Shown here piece after piece: positions 6,868 through 13,291 of a stretch of DNA of 13,291 bases. Numbering within the stretch: position 1 is the first letter of the stretch; each line of letters begins with the position of its first letter. The position numbers were made by a program, and so were the translations under genes. The notes beneath the pieces are model-generated. The model made no database searches and was not told the DNA's origin. It was given only the letters and a program-made list of their open reading frames with translations. The DNA is from Opitutia bacterium (GTDB taxonomy: Bacteria > Verrucomicrobiota > Verrucomicrobiia > Opitutales > UBA953), in contig DNHH01000085.1 of the NCBI GenBank assembly GCA_003485955.1, positions 12,928 through 26,218 of the forward strand. The letters run 5' to 3'.

Positions 6868-6901
6868 AAGGGCTCGTCCGCTAAAGCGACGGGCCCTTTT
6901 T
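6868..6901 (+). terminator. Strong rho-independent terminator after the lipoprotein gene
   Basis: The 5' arm starts AAGGGCTCGTC at 6868 and the 3' arm ends GACGGGCCCTT. They form a GC-rich stem of about a dozen pairs with one G-U pair and one bulged C, a TAAA loop and a run of five T (6897-6901). This is a textbook intrinsic terminator 24 bases after the stop codon. A second small hairpin, GTCAC (6849-6853) with GTGAC (6861-6865), precedes it. It separates the lipoprotein transcript from the grpE-dnaJ group. Confidence 0.93.
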
Positions 6902-6979
6902 GTATCTTCAGGCTAAGTTTAGGGCATTTTTCGGGCTTGGCGTTGACCCCGAAGATTGGCGTGCCTACTGCTAAGGTTT

Positions 6980-7735
6980 ATGGCCGCCATGTCCCTGCCT
7001 ATTACACGCCCAGGCCTCAGCCTTGTCCGACTCCTTAAGTGGATTGGCATCGGCACAGTCAGTTTATTGGCGCTGACCGTCTTGGGCGTTTGGCTTGCAG
7101 GAAGATCTATCCCGTCTGTCATCCATTCGGCACTTTTTGAAAAAGCTAAGTCGGGGTTTGTTTGTGAAAAAAACGACAGCAATTTATTCATCGGACGTAT
7201 CGATTTAGCCGACGCTTCCATCTTAAATCCCCCAGAGTTTTTTGATCGAGAATTCGTGCACATCCGCCGGCTGGTAGTTGATGTCGACGCTGGAACTTTT
7301 TTAGGCGATGGCCGACGTGTCATCGACGAAGTCACCCTTGAGCTCGATCGCATTAACCTGATTGGAAAAAACGATATTTTCCGCGATAACAATGCATCGG
7401 CTCTGGCAAAGGCATTCAGTCAGACTAAAAAGAAAAACAAGAGCACTCCCCAAAGCTCAGGTAGCAAAGAGGTGCCCGGCGAAGGTTTCGTGATTCGCCG
7501 ATTGTTGATTCGCGTTGGCGGGGTGACTTTGCTTCAAGACAACGGTAATCGGGCGGGCTCGGTGATGTTGAAAGACGACCGTGAAATAAGCTTCGAGGCA
7601 AAAGACGTTACAGCAGAAAACTTAAGTGACAGCGTTTTGCGTCCCCTCGCAGGGATTGCCCTTACGCGGGCTGCTGCCACAAATCCAGAAACACTTTTAG
7701 AACAAGCAAGACGCCAAGTCGAACGCATCAAATAA
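6980..7735 (+). CDS. Membrane-anchored AsmA-like protein
   Basis: From the ATG at 6980 this is 251 residues. Other possible starts are TTG at 6956 and ATG at 6989; an AAGG at 6973-6976 lies 3 or 12 bases before the two ATGs. One N-terminal membrane helix (about 18-40, KWIGIGTVSLLALTVLGVWLAG) is followed by a periplasmic-type domain with the pattern seen in AsmA/DUF748-like proteins: DLADASILNPPEF, then a repeating beta-strand series through VHIRRLVVDVDAGTF and VIDEVTLELDRINLI. A Lys/Ser-rich linker around 150-172 leads to a second strand-rich part, FVIRRLLIRVGGVTLLQD. The full AsmA family is longer, so this is a short relative, perhaps acting in envelope or lipid biogenesis. It is only 3 nt before grpE, so the two are almost certainly co-transcribed. 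The family call is by pattern and only moderately sure. Confidence 0.6.
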   Translation: MAAMSLPITRPGLSLVRLLKWIGIGTVSLLALTVLGVWLAGRSIPSVIHSALFEKAKSGFVCEKNDSNLFIGRIDLADASILNPPEFFDREFVHIRRLVVDVDAGTFLGDGRRVIDEVTLELDRINLIGKNDIFRDNNASALAKAFSQTKKKNKSTPQSSGSKEVPGEGFVIRRLLIRVGGVTLLQDNGNRAGSVMLKDDREISFEAKDVTAENLSDSVLRPLAGIALTRAAATNPETLLEQARRQVERIK

Positions 7736-7738
7736 TTC

Positions 7739-8245
7739 ATGGACGCACCCCAAGAACCTATCCCCGAGGCAACGCCTATCATCGACCCTCGCATCGTCGT
7801 GCTCGAGACGGAAGTCGCCCGTCTTCGCGACGCCGTCTTGCGCGCCCAAGCCGACCAGCAGAACCAGGCCCGCCGCCACCAGCGTGACCTTGTGGACCTT
7901 CGTAAGTTTGCGGCGTCCCCCGTTATTGAAGACATTCTCCCTGCGCTTGATTCATTACGGATCGGCTTGGAGTCGGCTTCAACGCAGGCTTCGGCTGCCG
8001 CAGTGGCGACGGGCTTTGCGATGGCCGTACAGCAGTTGCGCAGCGCCCTTAGCAGCCACGGCTTGATTGAAGTAGAAGCTGCTGGGTTAGTATTTGACCC
8101 TGCACGCCACGAGGCGCTCTCACAAGAGGCCTCCGACGTGCTCCCCGAAGGCAATGTTGTGCGCGTATTGCGTTCCGGCTGGATGTTGAACGATCGCTTA
8201 CTCCGCCCCGCAGGTGTTGTTGTTTCCAAAGGACCCGCTGCTTAA
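7739..8245 (+). CDS. grpE: Nucleotide exchange factor GrpE
   Basis: GrpE releases ADP from DnaK. The 168 residues show the expected order: an N-terminal long helix able to form a coiled coil (about 17-58), a core helix IEDILPALDSLRIGLESA (63-80), and the C-terminal beta domain with GLVFDPARHEALSQEAS (116-132) and the diagnostic RSGWMLNDRLLRPAGVVVS (145-163). The usual ENYRKR-type motif at the end of the long helix is diverged here (RRHQRDLVDLRKFA). The acidic N-terminal tail is short. It starts 3 nt after the AsmA-like gene and ends 3 nt before dnaJ, without visible Shine-Dalgarno sequence, so its translation is probably coupled. No CIRCE element is visible upstream of the operon. Confidence 0.9.
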   Translation: MDAPQEPIPEATPIIDPRIVVLETEVARLRDAVLRAQADQQNQARRHQRDLVDLRKFAASPVIEDILPALDSLRIGLESASTQASAAAVATGFAMAVQQLRSALSSHGLIEVEAAGLVFDPARHEALSQEASDVLPEGNVVRVLRSGWMLNDRLLRPAGVVVSKGPAA

Positions 8246-8248
8246 GCC

Positions 8249-9358
8249 ATGGCCGAAGACTATTATGATTTAGTGGGTGCGGCTCGCGGTGCTTCTGCCG
8301 AGGAGCTCAAAAAATCTTATCGTAAAATGGCGATGAAGTATCACCCCGATCGCAACCCAGGTGATAAAAAAGCCGAGGAAATGTTTAAGAAGGTTTCGCA
8401 AGCCTACGAAGTGCTTTCGGATCCTGATAAACGTAAGCTTTACGACCAACATGGATCAGCGGCTTTCGAGCAACAAACTGGGCCCCGAGGCGGCGGAGGA
8501 TTCCAAGGAGGTGCCGACCCGATGGATATTTTCCGGCAGATGTTCCAAGGCGGAGGTGGTTTTGGTGGTGGGTTTGGCGGCGACGGTCCCGAAGAAACTA
8601 CGGGCGAAGATCTTAGCATGGAGCTCGAGATTACACTTGAAGAAGCGGCTACGGGCGTTGAGCGAACTGTCCGCTACCGACGTCACGCAGCCTGTAAAAC
8701 ATGTTCAGGTAACGGGGCTGAAAAGGGTTCGAAGACAACAAAGTGCGGCACATGTGGTGGCCGTGGTAAAGTCGTTCGCGCCCAAGCATTTTTCCAAGTC
8801 AGCCAAACTTGCCCACATTGTGGTGGCGCAGGCGTGCGCATTGAGAAGCCCTGTAAGTCGTGTTCAGGAGAGGGACGCGTCGTCGAAGAGCACTCCGTAC
8901 CGGTACGCATTCCTCCTGGCGTAGACAATGGAACGCGCCTTCGCTCGAGTGGCAATGGATCCGCAGGTGTGCGTGGTGCGAGCGCGGGCGACCTCTATTT
9001 AATTATTCGCGTGCGTGACCATGAGCGCTTTGAGCGCGATGGCGATGACTTGGCTTGTTCTGCGCCCGTAGCGTTTCCAACGCTAGCGCTCGGTGGCCAA
9101 ATTGAGGTCCCGACCTTAAAGGGGAAAGCGTCTCTGAAAATTCCCGCAGGTACGGCAGCAGGTACAGTTTTTCGTCTCAAAGGTGAAGGCATGCCTAATT
9201 TGCGCTCCCAGAGCCGCGGCGATTTACACGTCCGTGTTGATGTACATGTGCCTGCAAAGTTAACTTCCGAACAGCGTGAAGCCTTAGAAGCGTACGTTAA
9301 GGCTGGTGGTGATGCCGCCGCGCCTTCGCGTAAGGGCAAGTGGAAGTTCTTTAGCTAA
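8249..9358 (+). CDS. dnaJ: Chaperone protein DnaJ
   Basis: DnaJ (Hsp40) delivers unfolded proteins to DnaK and stimulates its ATPase. The 369 residues show the complete class I layout: a J domain with HPD at 32-34, a Gly/Phe-rich region (about 78-115, including [11 protein letters not shown]), four zinc-binding CxxCxGxG repeats (cysteines at 149/152, 166/169, 188/191 and 202/205), and the two C-terminal beta-barrel domains with [14 protein letters not shown] and LKGEGMP. All eight zinc ligands are present. It is the last gene of the AsmA-like-grpE-dnaJ group. Its TAA stop overlaps the stop codon of the convergent birA gene, so no separate terminator fits between them. dnaK itself is not in this window. 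Confidence 0.97.
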   Translation: MAEDYYDLVGAARGASAEELKKSYRKMAMKYHPDRNPGDKKAEEMFKKVSQAYEVLSDPDKRKLYDQHGSAAFEQQTGPRGGGGFQGGADPMDIFRQMFQGGGGFGGGFGGDGPEETTGEDLSMELEITLEEAATGVERTVRYRRHAACKTCSGNGAEKGSKTTKCGTCGGRGKVVRAQAFFQVSQTCPHCGGAGVRIEKPCKSCSGEGRVVEEHSVPVRIPPGVDNGTRLRSSGNGSAGVRGASAGDLYLIIRVRDHERFERDGDDLACSAPVAFPTLALGGQIEVPTLKGKASLKIPAGTAAGTVFRLKGEGMPNLRSQSRGDLHVRVDVHVPAKLTSEQREALEAYVKAGGDAAAPSRKGKWKFFS

Positions 9359-10344
9359 CGCGCAACTTTACTCGTTCGCAAAGTCACCTCCCCAGAGGCA
9401 ATCTCCGTGCGTCGGCCGGTCGAGAGGCGCAGCAGTAGCGCGCCCGTTTCATCGATACCTTCGGCGACGCCGTGCAGCGGTTTTCCACGCAACGTCACTT
9501 TTACTTTCTGCCCTGCTAAGCAGTCGTAGTGCGTGAATAACTTAAGGAATTTCTTGCGGAACGAGTCGTCTTCAAAGGCTTCCCAGGCAGTTTCCAGTGC
9601 GCCGAGAACGCCTGCAGCGACTTCATTCGCATCGATAGGCTTGCGGCTGAGAGAGCGCAAGGAGCATGCAGCGCCCTGAAGTTCAGCAGGCGATGACTCG
9701 ATGTTTAATCCAATACCAAAGACTAAATCGCGAACGCGATCTGCGTCGACACGCGCCTCCGTAAGCATGCCGGCAACTTTAGCGCCTTTGGCGTTCAGTA
9801 GGTCATTGGGCCATTTTAGCCCAAGCTTGATCCCAAGCTTTTGATCTATGTGTTCGCACAATGCCAATCCCATCCAGAGGGTAAATGGGCTCAGCCTGCT
9901 TGTTTCAATAAAAGGTCGAAACGCTATCGAGAGGTAGAGGTTGCCAGATTGTTCACTGTGCCAGCGTCGTCCGAGTCGGCCGCGGCCAGCGGTTTGTCGC
10001 AAGGCGACAATAGCGAAAGGCGCCTCTTGTCCGCTTGCGAGTAGCCGCTCGGCCTCGGAGTTTGTGCTGTCGATTTGGCCAATCACAGTGCAGGGTAAAC
10101 GAACGCGCTGTAAGCGTAATTGTGCATCGAGCAAATCGGGGTGAAGTGCTTTCGGCGTTGCGGTGAGCGCATAACCTTTGCGCGGTGATGCCGTGAAGCG
10201 AAAGCCTTCTTTTCGTAACCGTGCGAGTCTTGCCCAGATGGCAACACGCGAGATACCAAACTCTTTGGCTAAGCGGTCGCCACTTATAGCTTTCCCTTTA
10301 GCGTCCAAGAATACGCGGAGGATACTACTATCGAGTGCTGACAT
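9355..10344 (-). CDS. birA: Bifunctional biotin-protein ligase / biotin operon repressor (BirA)
   Basis: BirA activates biotin with ATP and attaches it to the carboxyl carrier protein of acetyl-CoA carboxylase. The 329 residues contain an N-terminal winged helix-turn-helix (about 8-62, [29 protein letters not shown]), which is the DNA-binding part in class II ligases and suggests it may also regulate biotin genes. The catalytic domain shows [11 protein letters not shown], the biotinyl-AMP loop GRGRLGRRW (120-128), KWPNDLL (177-183) and [10 protein letters not shown] with the catalytic-type Lys189. A C-terminal SH3-like domain covers roughly the last 50 residues. The ATG follows the nadC stop codon after one base, so nadC and birA form one transcript. 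The stop codon overlaps that of dnaJ on the other strand. Confidence 0.95.
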   Translation of the reverse strand: MSALDSSILRVFLDAKGKAISGDRLAKEFGISRVAIWARLARLRKEGFRFTASPRKGYALTATPKALHPDLLDAQLRLQRVRLPCTVIGQIDSTNSEAERLLASGQEAPFAIVALRQTAGRGRLGRRWHSEQSGNLYLSIAFRPFIETSRLSPFTLWMGLALCEHIDQKLGIKLGLKWPNDLLNAKGAKVAGMLTEARVDADRVRDLVFGIGLNIESSPAELQGAACSLRSLSRKPIDANEVAAGVLGALETAWEAFEDDSFRKKFLKLFTHYDCLAGQKVKVTLRGKPLHGVAEGIDETGALLLRLSTGRRTEIASGEVTLRTSKVAR

Positions 10345-10345
10345 G

Positions 10346-11272
10346 TTAGTCCCAGTCTAGGCCAATATCGGCCCAGCCTGCTCCATGAGTGAGTATTCCG
10401 CACGAGATGAAATCAGGAGCGATGCGCCCGATTTCAGGTAAATGTTGTATCGAAACGCCACCGCTCACTTCGCACCAAGCCTGTTTTTTCACCTCGGGCA
10501 CGCTCACTTGAAGGTCTGCAAAGCTAAAATTATCGAGAAGCACAATGTCAGCGCCCGCTTCAAGTACAGGTTGAATTTGCGCGGCATTATCAACTTCTAC
10601 TTCGACGAGAAGATCTGGCCGGCCCGTCCGTGCTTTGCGGACCAAGTCACCGAGTGACTTTCCTGAGCCTGATTCTTCAGCCGCCAAGTGATTGTCCTTT
10701 AGCATGACGCGATCGAAAAGGCCTATCCGATGGTTCCAGCCACCACCAACGCCGACAGCATATTTTTCTAAGACGCGAAACCCTGGCGTTGTTTTGCGCG
10801 TGTCAAGTAGGCGGGATGGGCCTTCACCCAGAGCAATCACATGTTTGCGGGTCCACGTTGCCACTCCGCAGAGGTGTTGTAAGAAATTCAGGAGAGTTCG
10901 TTCAGCGGTTAAAAGCTCTACTGCCGGTCCTTCAACCTCGGCGATAATTGAGCCAGCTTGGACGTAATCTTTGTCTTGGGCGTGGAGTTTTGCGCTACAG
11001 TGTCCGCCGTATGCGGTAAAAATAGGGACGATAAGTCCTAAGCCTGCGAGGTCGGCGGGCGTGCGGGCGATGAGTTTAGCCCGACCGAGTTTCTTTGGAC
11101 TTATAAAGGCGGCTGTTGCATCACCTTTTGGTTTCGGAGCCTGTGCGAGTCCGCCACCATTGAGGTCTTCTTCGCGTGCGCGCTCGATAAGTTGACGCAG
11201 CCAAACAGGATCAAGCTCATCCCACCTTAAGCGGCGGACAAGTTGATCGATTTGGCCAATGTCGCGGGACAT
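10346..11272 (-). CDS. nadC: Nicotinate-nucleotide pyrophosphorylase (quinolinate phosphoribosyltransferase, NadC)
   Basis: NadC converts quinolinate and PRPP to nicotinate mononucleotide with loss of CO2, in de novo NAD synthesis. From the ATG at 11272 it has 308 residues, near the usual 280-300. Motifs are AERTLLNFLQHLCGVAT (123-139), LLDTRKTTPGFRVLEKYAV (155-173), GGGWNHRIGLFDRVMLKDNH (176-195), LLVEVEVDN, DIVLLDNF, EVSGGV and SCGILTHG, all family hallmarks. The frame is open upstream to 11449, but that extension runs into the divergent kinase gene and has no family features. The chosen ATG has AAGG seven bases upstream as ribosome binding site. birA follows after 1 nt. Confidence 0.95.
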   Translation of the reverse strand: MSRDIGQIDQLVRRLRWDELDPVWLRQLIERAREEDLNGGGLAQAPKPKGDATAAFISPKKLGRAKLIARTPADLAGLGLIVPIFTAYGGHCSAKLHAQDKDYVQAGSIIAEVEGPAVELLTAERTLLNFLQHLCGVATWTRKHVIALGEGPSRLLDTRKTTPGFRVLEKYAVGVGGGWNHRIGLFDRVMLKDNHLAAEESGSGKSLGDLVRKARTGRPDLLVEVEVDNAAQIQPVLEAGADIVLLDNFSFADLQVSVPEVKKQAWCEVSGGVSIQHLPEIGRIAPDFISCGILTHGAGWADIGLDWD

Positions 11273-11356
11273 AGGAGAACCTTGGCGGGCAACTTCGCCG
11301 AGGGCAACCCTGAGCGACGCTTGCACCCAAGGTGAGTCAGGCTCTAAGGTGCATCT

Positions 11357-12298
11357 ATGCCCGCCCGCATTCGCCTGCCTCGCTCCCCTTCGCCCGCGCC
11401 TGTTTTGGTTGTCGGTTCGGTGGCGTATGACTCGATTGAGACTCCTCATGCTAAGGGTGATAGAATCTTAGGCGGCAGCGCCTCTTATGCGTCCTTAGCG
11501 GCTAGCTATTTTGCACCCGTGCAGATGGTGGGCGTCGTGGGACATGATTTTGCTGCCCGAGACCGTAAAAAGTTTGAAAGGCGAGATATAGACCTCACTG
11601 CATTGCAAACTGACGAAACGGGGCGGACGTTTTTCTGGAGAGGTCGTTACCACGAGAATTATAACCGCCGCGAGACGCTCGAGCTTGAGCTCAATGTTTT
11701 TGAGCGCTTCCACCCGCGATTACCCACCAGCCATCAAGCTGCCCGGTTTGCCTTGCTTGGAAATATACGACCAGACCTGCAACTGCACGTGCTTGATCAG
11801 CTAACTGAAAACCCGTTCGTGGTTGCTGATACCATTGATATTTGGATTGAGACGCAAAGAGATGCTCTCATGCAAGTGTTGCACCGGTCTAGCCTAACGG
11901 TCGTCAATGATACCGAGGCTACCAAGTTGACGGGTGAAAGTAATGCGGTGGCTGCAGGCCGTGCATTGCGCGCTTCTGGCTGCCAAACAGTCATTGTTAA
12001 AAAAGGCGAACACGGAGCGGTTCTCTTTCACGAAGACGGACTCTTTGCTTTGCCTGCCTATCCTGTTACAGAGTTGAGAGACCCGACAGGTGCCGGTGAT
12101 ACTTTCGCGGGTTCGTTGCTTGGGTATCTTGCTGCACGCGGTGAAACAAGTTTCGCAGCCCTCCGTGAAGGTATGGGGTATGCGACTGCCGTTGCTTCTC
12201 TTACGGTTGAAGCTTTCTCGTGCGATCGTTTGGCGTCTGCTGGGTGCGCAGAAATACGTCGACGCCGACGCGAGCTAAGTAAAATGACGCGCTTCTAA
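11357..12298 (+). CDS. PfkB-family carbohydrate (ribokinase-like) kinase
   Basis: The 313-residue protein has the ribokinase fold signatures. Near the N-terminus is LVVGSVAYDSI (17-27) with GGSASYASLAA (39-49), the sugar-binding GG region. The C-terminal PfkB signature DPTGAGDTFAGSLLGYLA (242-259) contains Asp248 as catalytic base and the GAGD anion hole. NDTEATKLTG (184-193) corresponds to the family's NxxE region. The stretch LLGNIRPDLQLHVLDQL followed by DTIDIWIETQ is seen in a widespread subgroup with no agreed substrate, so I do not name one. A basic Arg-rich tail (300-313) ends the protein. The ATG has AAGG seven bases upstream. It is divergent from nadC across 84 bases, in which I see no convincing promoter for either gene, and convergent with the next gene at a 4-base gap. 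Confidence 0.88.
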   Translation: MPARIRLPRSPSPAPVLVVGSVAYDSIETPHAKGDRILGGSASYASLAASYFAPVQMVGVVGHDFAARDRKKFERRDIDLTALQTDETGRTFFWRGRYHENYNRRETLELELNVFERFHPRLPTSHQAARFALLGNIRPDLQLHVLDQLTENPFVVADTIDIWIETQRDALMQVLHRSSLTVVNDTEATKLTGESNAVAAGRALRASGCQTVIVKKGEHGAVLFHEDGLFALPAYPVTELRDPTGAGDTFAGSLLGYLAARGETSFAALREGMGYATAVASLTVEAFSCDRLASAGCAEIRRRRRELSKMTRF

Positions 12299-12302
12299 TT
12301 TC

Positions 12303-12494
12303 TTAGCGCAGGCTGCGCCAAGCGATTGCCAGAACAAGTAGCGTCAGGACTACGTCTCCTGCAATCAGTGGCCACGCCTTTGCTTGAGCCCCACCCGCTA
12401 TTAAGAGTGCGCCCGTTAGTCCGAGAAGGGCTACGCCAATGGCCGCAACTTTGATTAATCGCCGCAGGCGTATTTTACGATCATCGGAACTCAT
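12303..12494 (-). CDS. Small two-helix membrane protein of unknown function
   Basis: A 63-residue protein starts at an ATG that overlaps the coaX stop codon as ATGA (12491-12494). It opens with a charged stretch, MSSDDRKIRLRRLIK, followed by two hydrophobic segments (about 15-33 and 41-59) joined by a short AQAKAW loop, and ends RSLR. By the positive-inside rule both ends probably face the cytosol. I do not recognise a family. The 4-nt overlap with coaX, intact reading frame and membrane-protein composition argue that it is a real gene. It ends 4 bases from the stop of the convergent kinase gene. Confidence 0.65.
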   Translation of the reverse strand: MSSDDRKIRLRRLIKVAAIGVALLGLTGALLIAGGAQAKAWPLIAGDVVLTLLVLAIAWRSLR

Positions 12495-13252
12495 GGTTGT
12501 GTGCGCTCGAAGGATACAGCCAAACCAATCAGGGTTAAGTTGGGTTCATGCCGAATTCTTCCAGCCCAAGTTGCGGGTAAGAAGGGTGCAGCACCACCTG
12601 TTGCTAGGACTGCGGGATCGCCAGAGTTCTGGTTTTTTAATTCGGCTGTTACCGCTTCTAGTAAGGCAGCGACCATTCCCGAGAAGCCAATGGCACATCC
12701 GGCACGCATCGCGTCGATGGTCGATTTTCCAATAACGGGGCCACCCAATAAATCTTTGGAGTCTAACTGTGGGAGCAAAGCGGTTTGCGTATGCAGGTAA
12801 TGCGTCATCACGTTTAAGCCAGGTGCGATAATGCCGCCCGCGTAGCCGCGAGCAGAAAGAATGTCGAATGTGGTCGCCGTCCCCATATCAATAATGACTG
12901 CGGGAGCGCCAACGAGGTGTTGTGCGCCGATACAGTTGGCGAGACGATCTTGTCCGACTTCAGATGGCTTCGGGTAGTCTATGTCGAGCCCCTTGATCGT
13001 GTCGTGGCGCAAATGATGAAAGGGAAGTCCTGTCGATGTGAGGAGTGGGACTAACTTTTCCGTCGCGCTTGGTACCACTGAGGCGAGTGCAATGCCGGTG
13101 AATTTGCTACGTCCAAGGATCTTTTGAAAAGGGCCAGCGTTGTCATCCATCAATAAGGCCGTTGGGATATCCCCCGATGTAATCACTGTATGGTTTTTCA
13201 CTTCGCCCCAGTGGGTAGAAGTGTTGCCGATATCTATACAGAGAAGAGACAT
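12491..13252 (-). CDS. coaX: Type III pantothenate kinase (CoaX)
   Basis: CoaX phosphorylates pantothenate in the first step of coenzyme A synthesis; unlike CoaA it belongs to the ASKHA superfamily, needs a monovalent cation and is not inhibited by CoA. The 253 residues match the usual length. Signatures are DIGNT (7-11, phosphate-binding), PSEVGQDRLAN (96-106), DMGTATTFDI (122-131) and GGIIAPG (139-145). The later stretch GKSTIDAMRAGCAIGFSGMV also fits the family. The stop codon overlaps the start of a small membrane-protein gene. The ATG at 13252 has no clear Shine-Dalgarno sequence and lies two bases after a possible upstream stop codon. Confidence 0.95.
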   Translation of the reverse strand: MSLLCIDIGNTSTHWGEVKNHTVITSGDIPTALLMDDNAGPFQKILGRSKFTGIALASVVPSATEKLVPLLTSTGLPFHHLRHDTIKGLDIDYPKPSEVGQDRLANCIGAQHLVGAPAVIIDMGTATTFDILSARGYAGGIIAPGLNVMTHYLHTQTALLPQLDSKDLLGGPVIGKSTIDAMRAGCAIGFSGMVAALLEAVTAELKNQNSGDPAVLATGGAAPFLPATWAGRIRHEPNLTLIGLAVSFERTQP

Positions 13253-13254
13253 AC

Positions 13255-13291
13255 TCAGCGAAGGAAGAGGCTAGGGCGGGCATCTTTGAGG
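13255..13291 (-). CDS. Possible C-terminal end of a gene upstream of coaX
   Basis: On the minus strand one frame reads LKDARPSLFLR and then TGA at 13257-13255, two bases before the coaX ATG. Such tight spacing is the rule for neighbouring same-strand genes here (1-5 nt for aguB-aguA, nadC-birA, hisG-aguB), so this could be the end of the preceding operon gene. Only 11 codons are visible, so this is a guess from spacing and no product can be named. Confidence 0.3.
   Translation of the reverse strand, partial: LKDARPSLFLR

Noticed and set aside
7534..8229. 231-codon minus-strand open frame across grpE
   Set aside because: Lies antisense to the well-supported grpE and AsmA-like genes and has Arg/Ser-rich shadow composition.
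10331..10345. GAGTGCTGA resembling one half of a CIRCE element
   Set aside because: No TTAGCACTC partner at the right distance, and the bases encode the start of BirA; a chance match.
11273..11449. N-terminal extension of nadC by 59 codons
   Set aside because: It has no NadC similarity and overlaps the start of the divergent kinase gene, while the ATG at 11272 has a ribosome binding site and gives the usual length.
12306..12318. GCGCA-GGC-TGCGC hairpin as terminator for the kinase gene or the small membrane gene
   Set aside because: Short stem, no T tract on either strand, and inside the coding end of the small membrane gene.
1..13291. Possible mobile island, defence locus or CRISPR
   Set aside because: No integrase, transposase, repeat array, tRNA-type attachment site or defence-type gene was seen; content is core metabolism, iron uptake and chaperones.

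Overview
This window looks like ordinary chromosome of a Gram-negative bacterium. Short gene spacings, an outer-membrane-type lipoprotein, an AsmA-like protein and the mix of genes would fit a member of the Verrucomicrobiota (for example Opitutae). That placement is an inference from gene content and style, not a computed result. No transposase, integrase, CRISPR array, tRNA or rRNA was seen. No stretch longer than about 300 bases lacks a gene.

Layout. At 1-214 is the 3' end of an exodeoxyribonuclease III gene (xthA). At 258-2867 is a ferrous iron uptake operon, feoA-feoB-(FeoB-associated Cys-rich protein). It has a recognisable promoter overlapped by a Fur-box-like inverted repeat. On the minus strand, 6192 down to 2876 reads hisG, N-carbamoylputrescine amidase (aguB), agmatine deiminase (aguA) and a small unknown membrane protein. 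The first three are spaced 2-5 nt apart, which indicates one transcript. On the plus strand, a lipoprotein gene (6299-6844) ends in a strong intrinsic terminator. It is followed by an AsmA-like membrane-anchored protein, grpE and dnaJ (6980-9358), spaced 3 nt apart. On the minus strand, nadC and birA (11272 down to 9355) are 1 nt apart. A PfkB-family sugar kinase (11357-12298, plus) is divergent from nadC. On the minus strand, coaX overlaps a 63-residue two-helix membrane protein (13252 down to 12303). A gene may end just upstream of coaX at the window edge.

How the genes work together. The feo genes import Fe(II). aguA and aguB carry out the last two steps from agmatine to putrescine. HisG starts histidine synthesis. 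GrpE and DnaJ are the co-chaperones of DnaK, which is not in the window. NadC, BirA and CoaX belong to NAD, biotin and coenzyme A metabolism, so the right-hand third is a loose cofactor neighbourhood.

I did not find a clearly new defence, mobile or regulatory system. The points most worth a second look are the compact Fur-controlled feo promoter, the tiny Cys-rich protein after feoB, four small or poorly characterised envelope proteins, a 7-2-7 inverted repeat between hisG and the lipoprotein gene, and three convergent gene pairs with almost no DNA between their stop codons.
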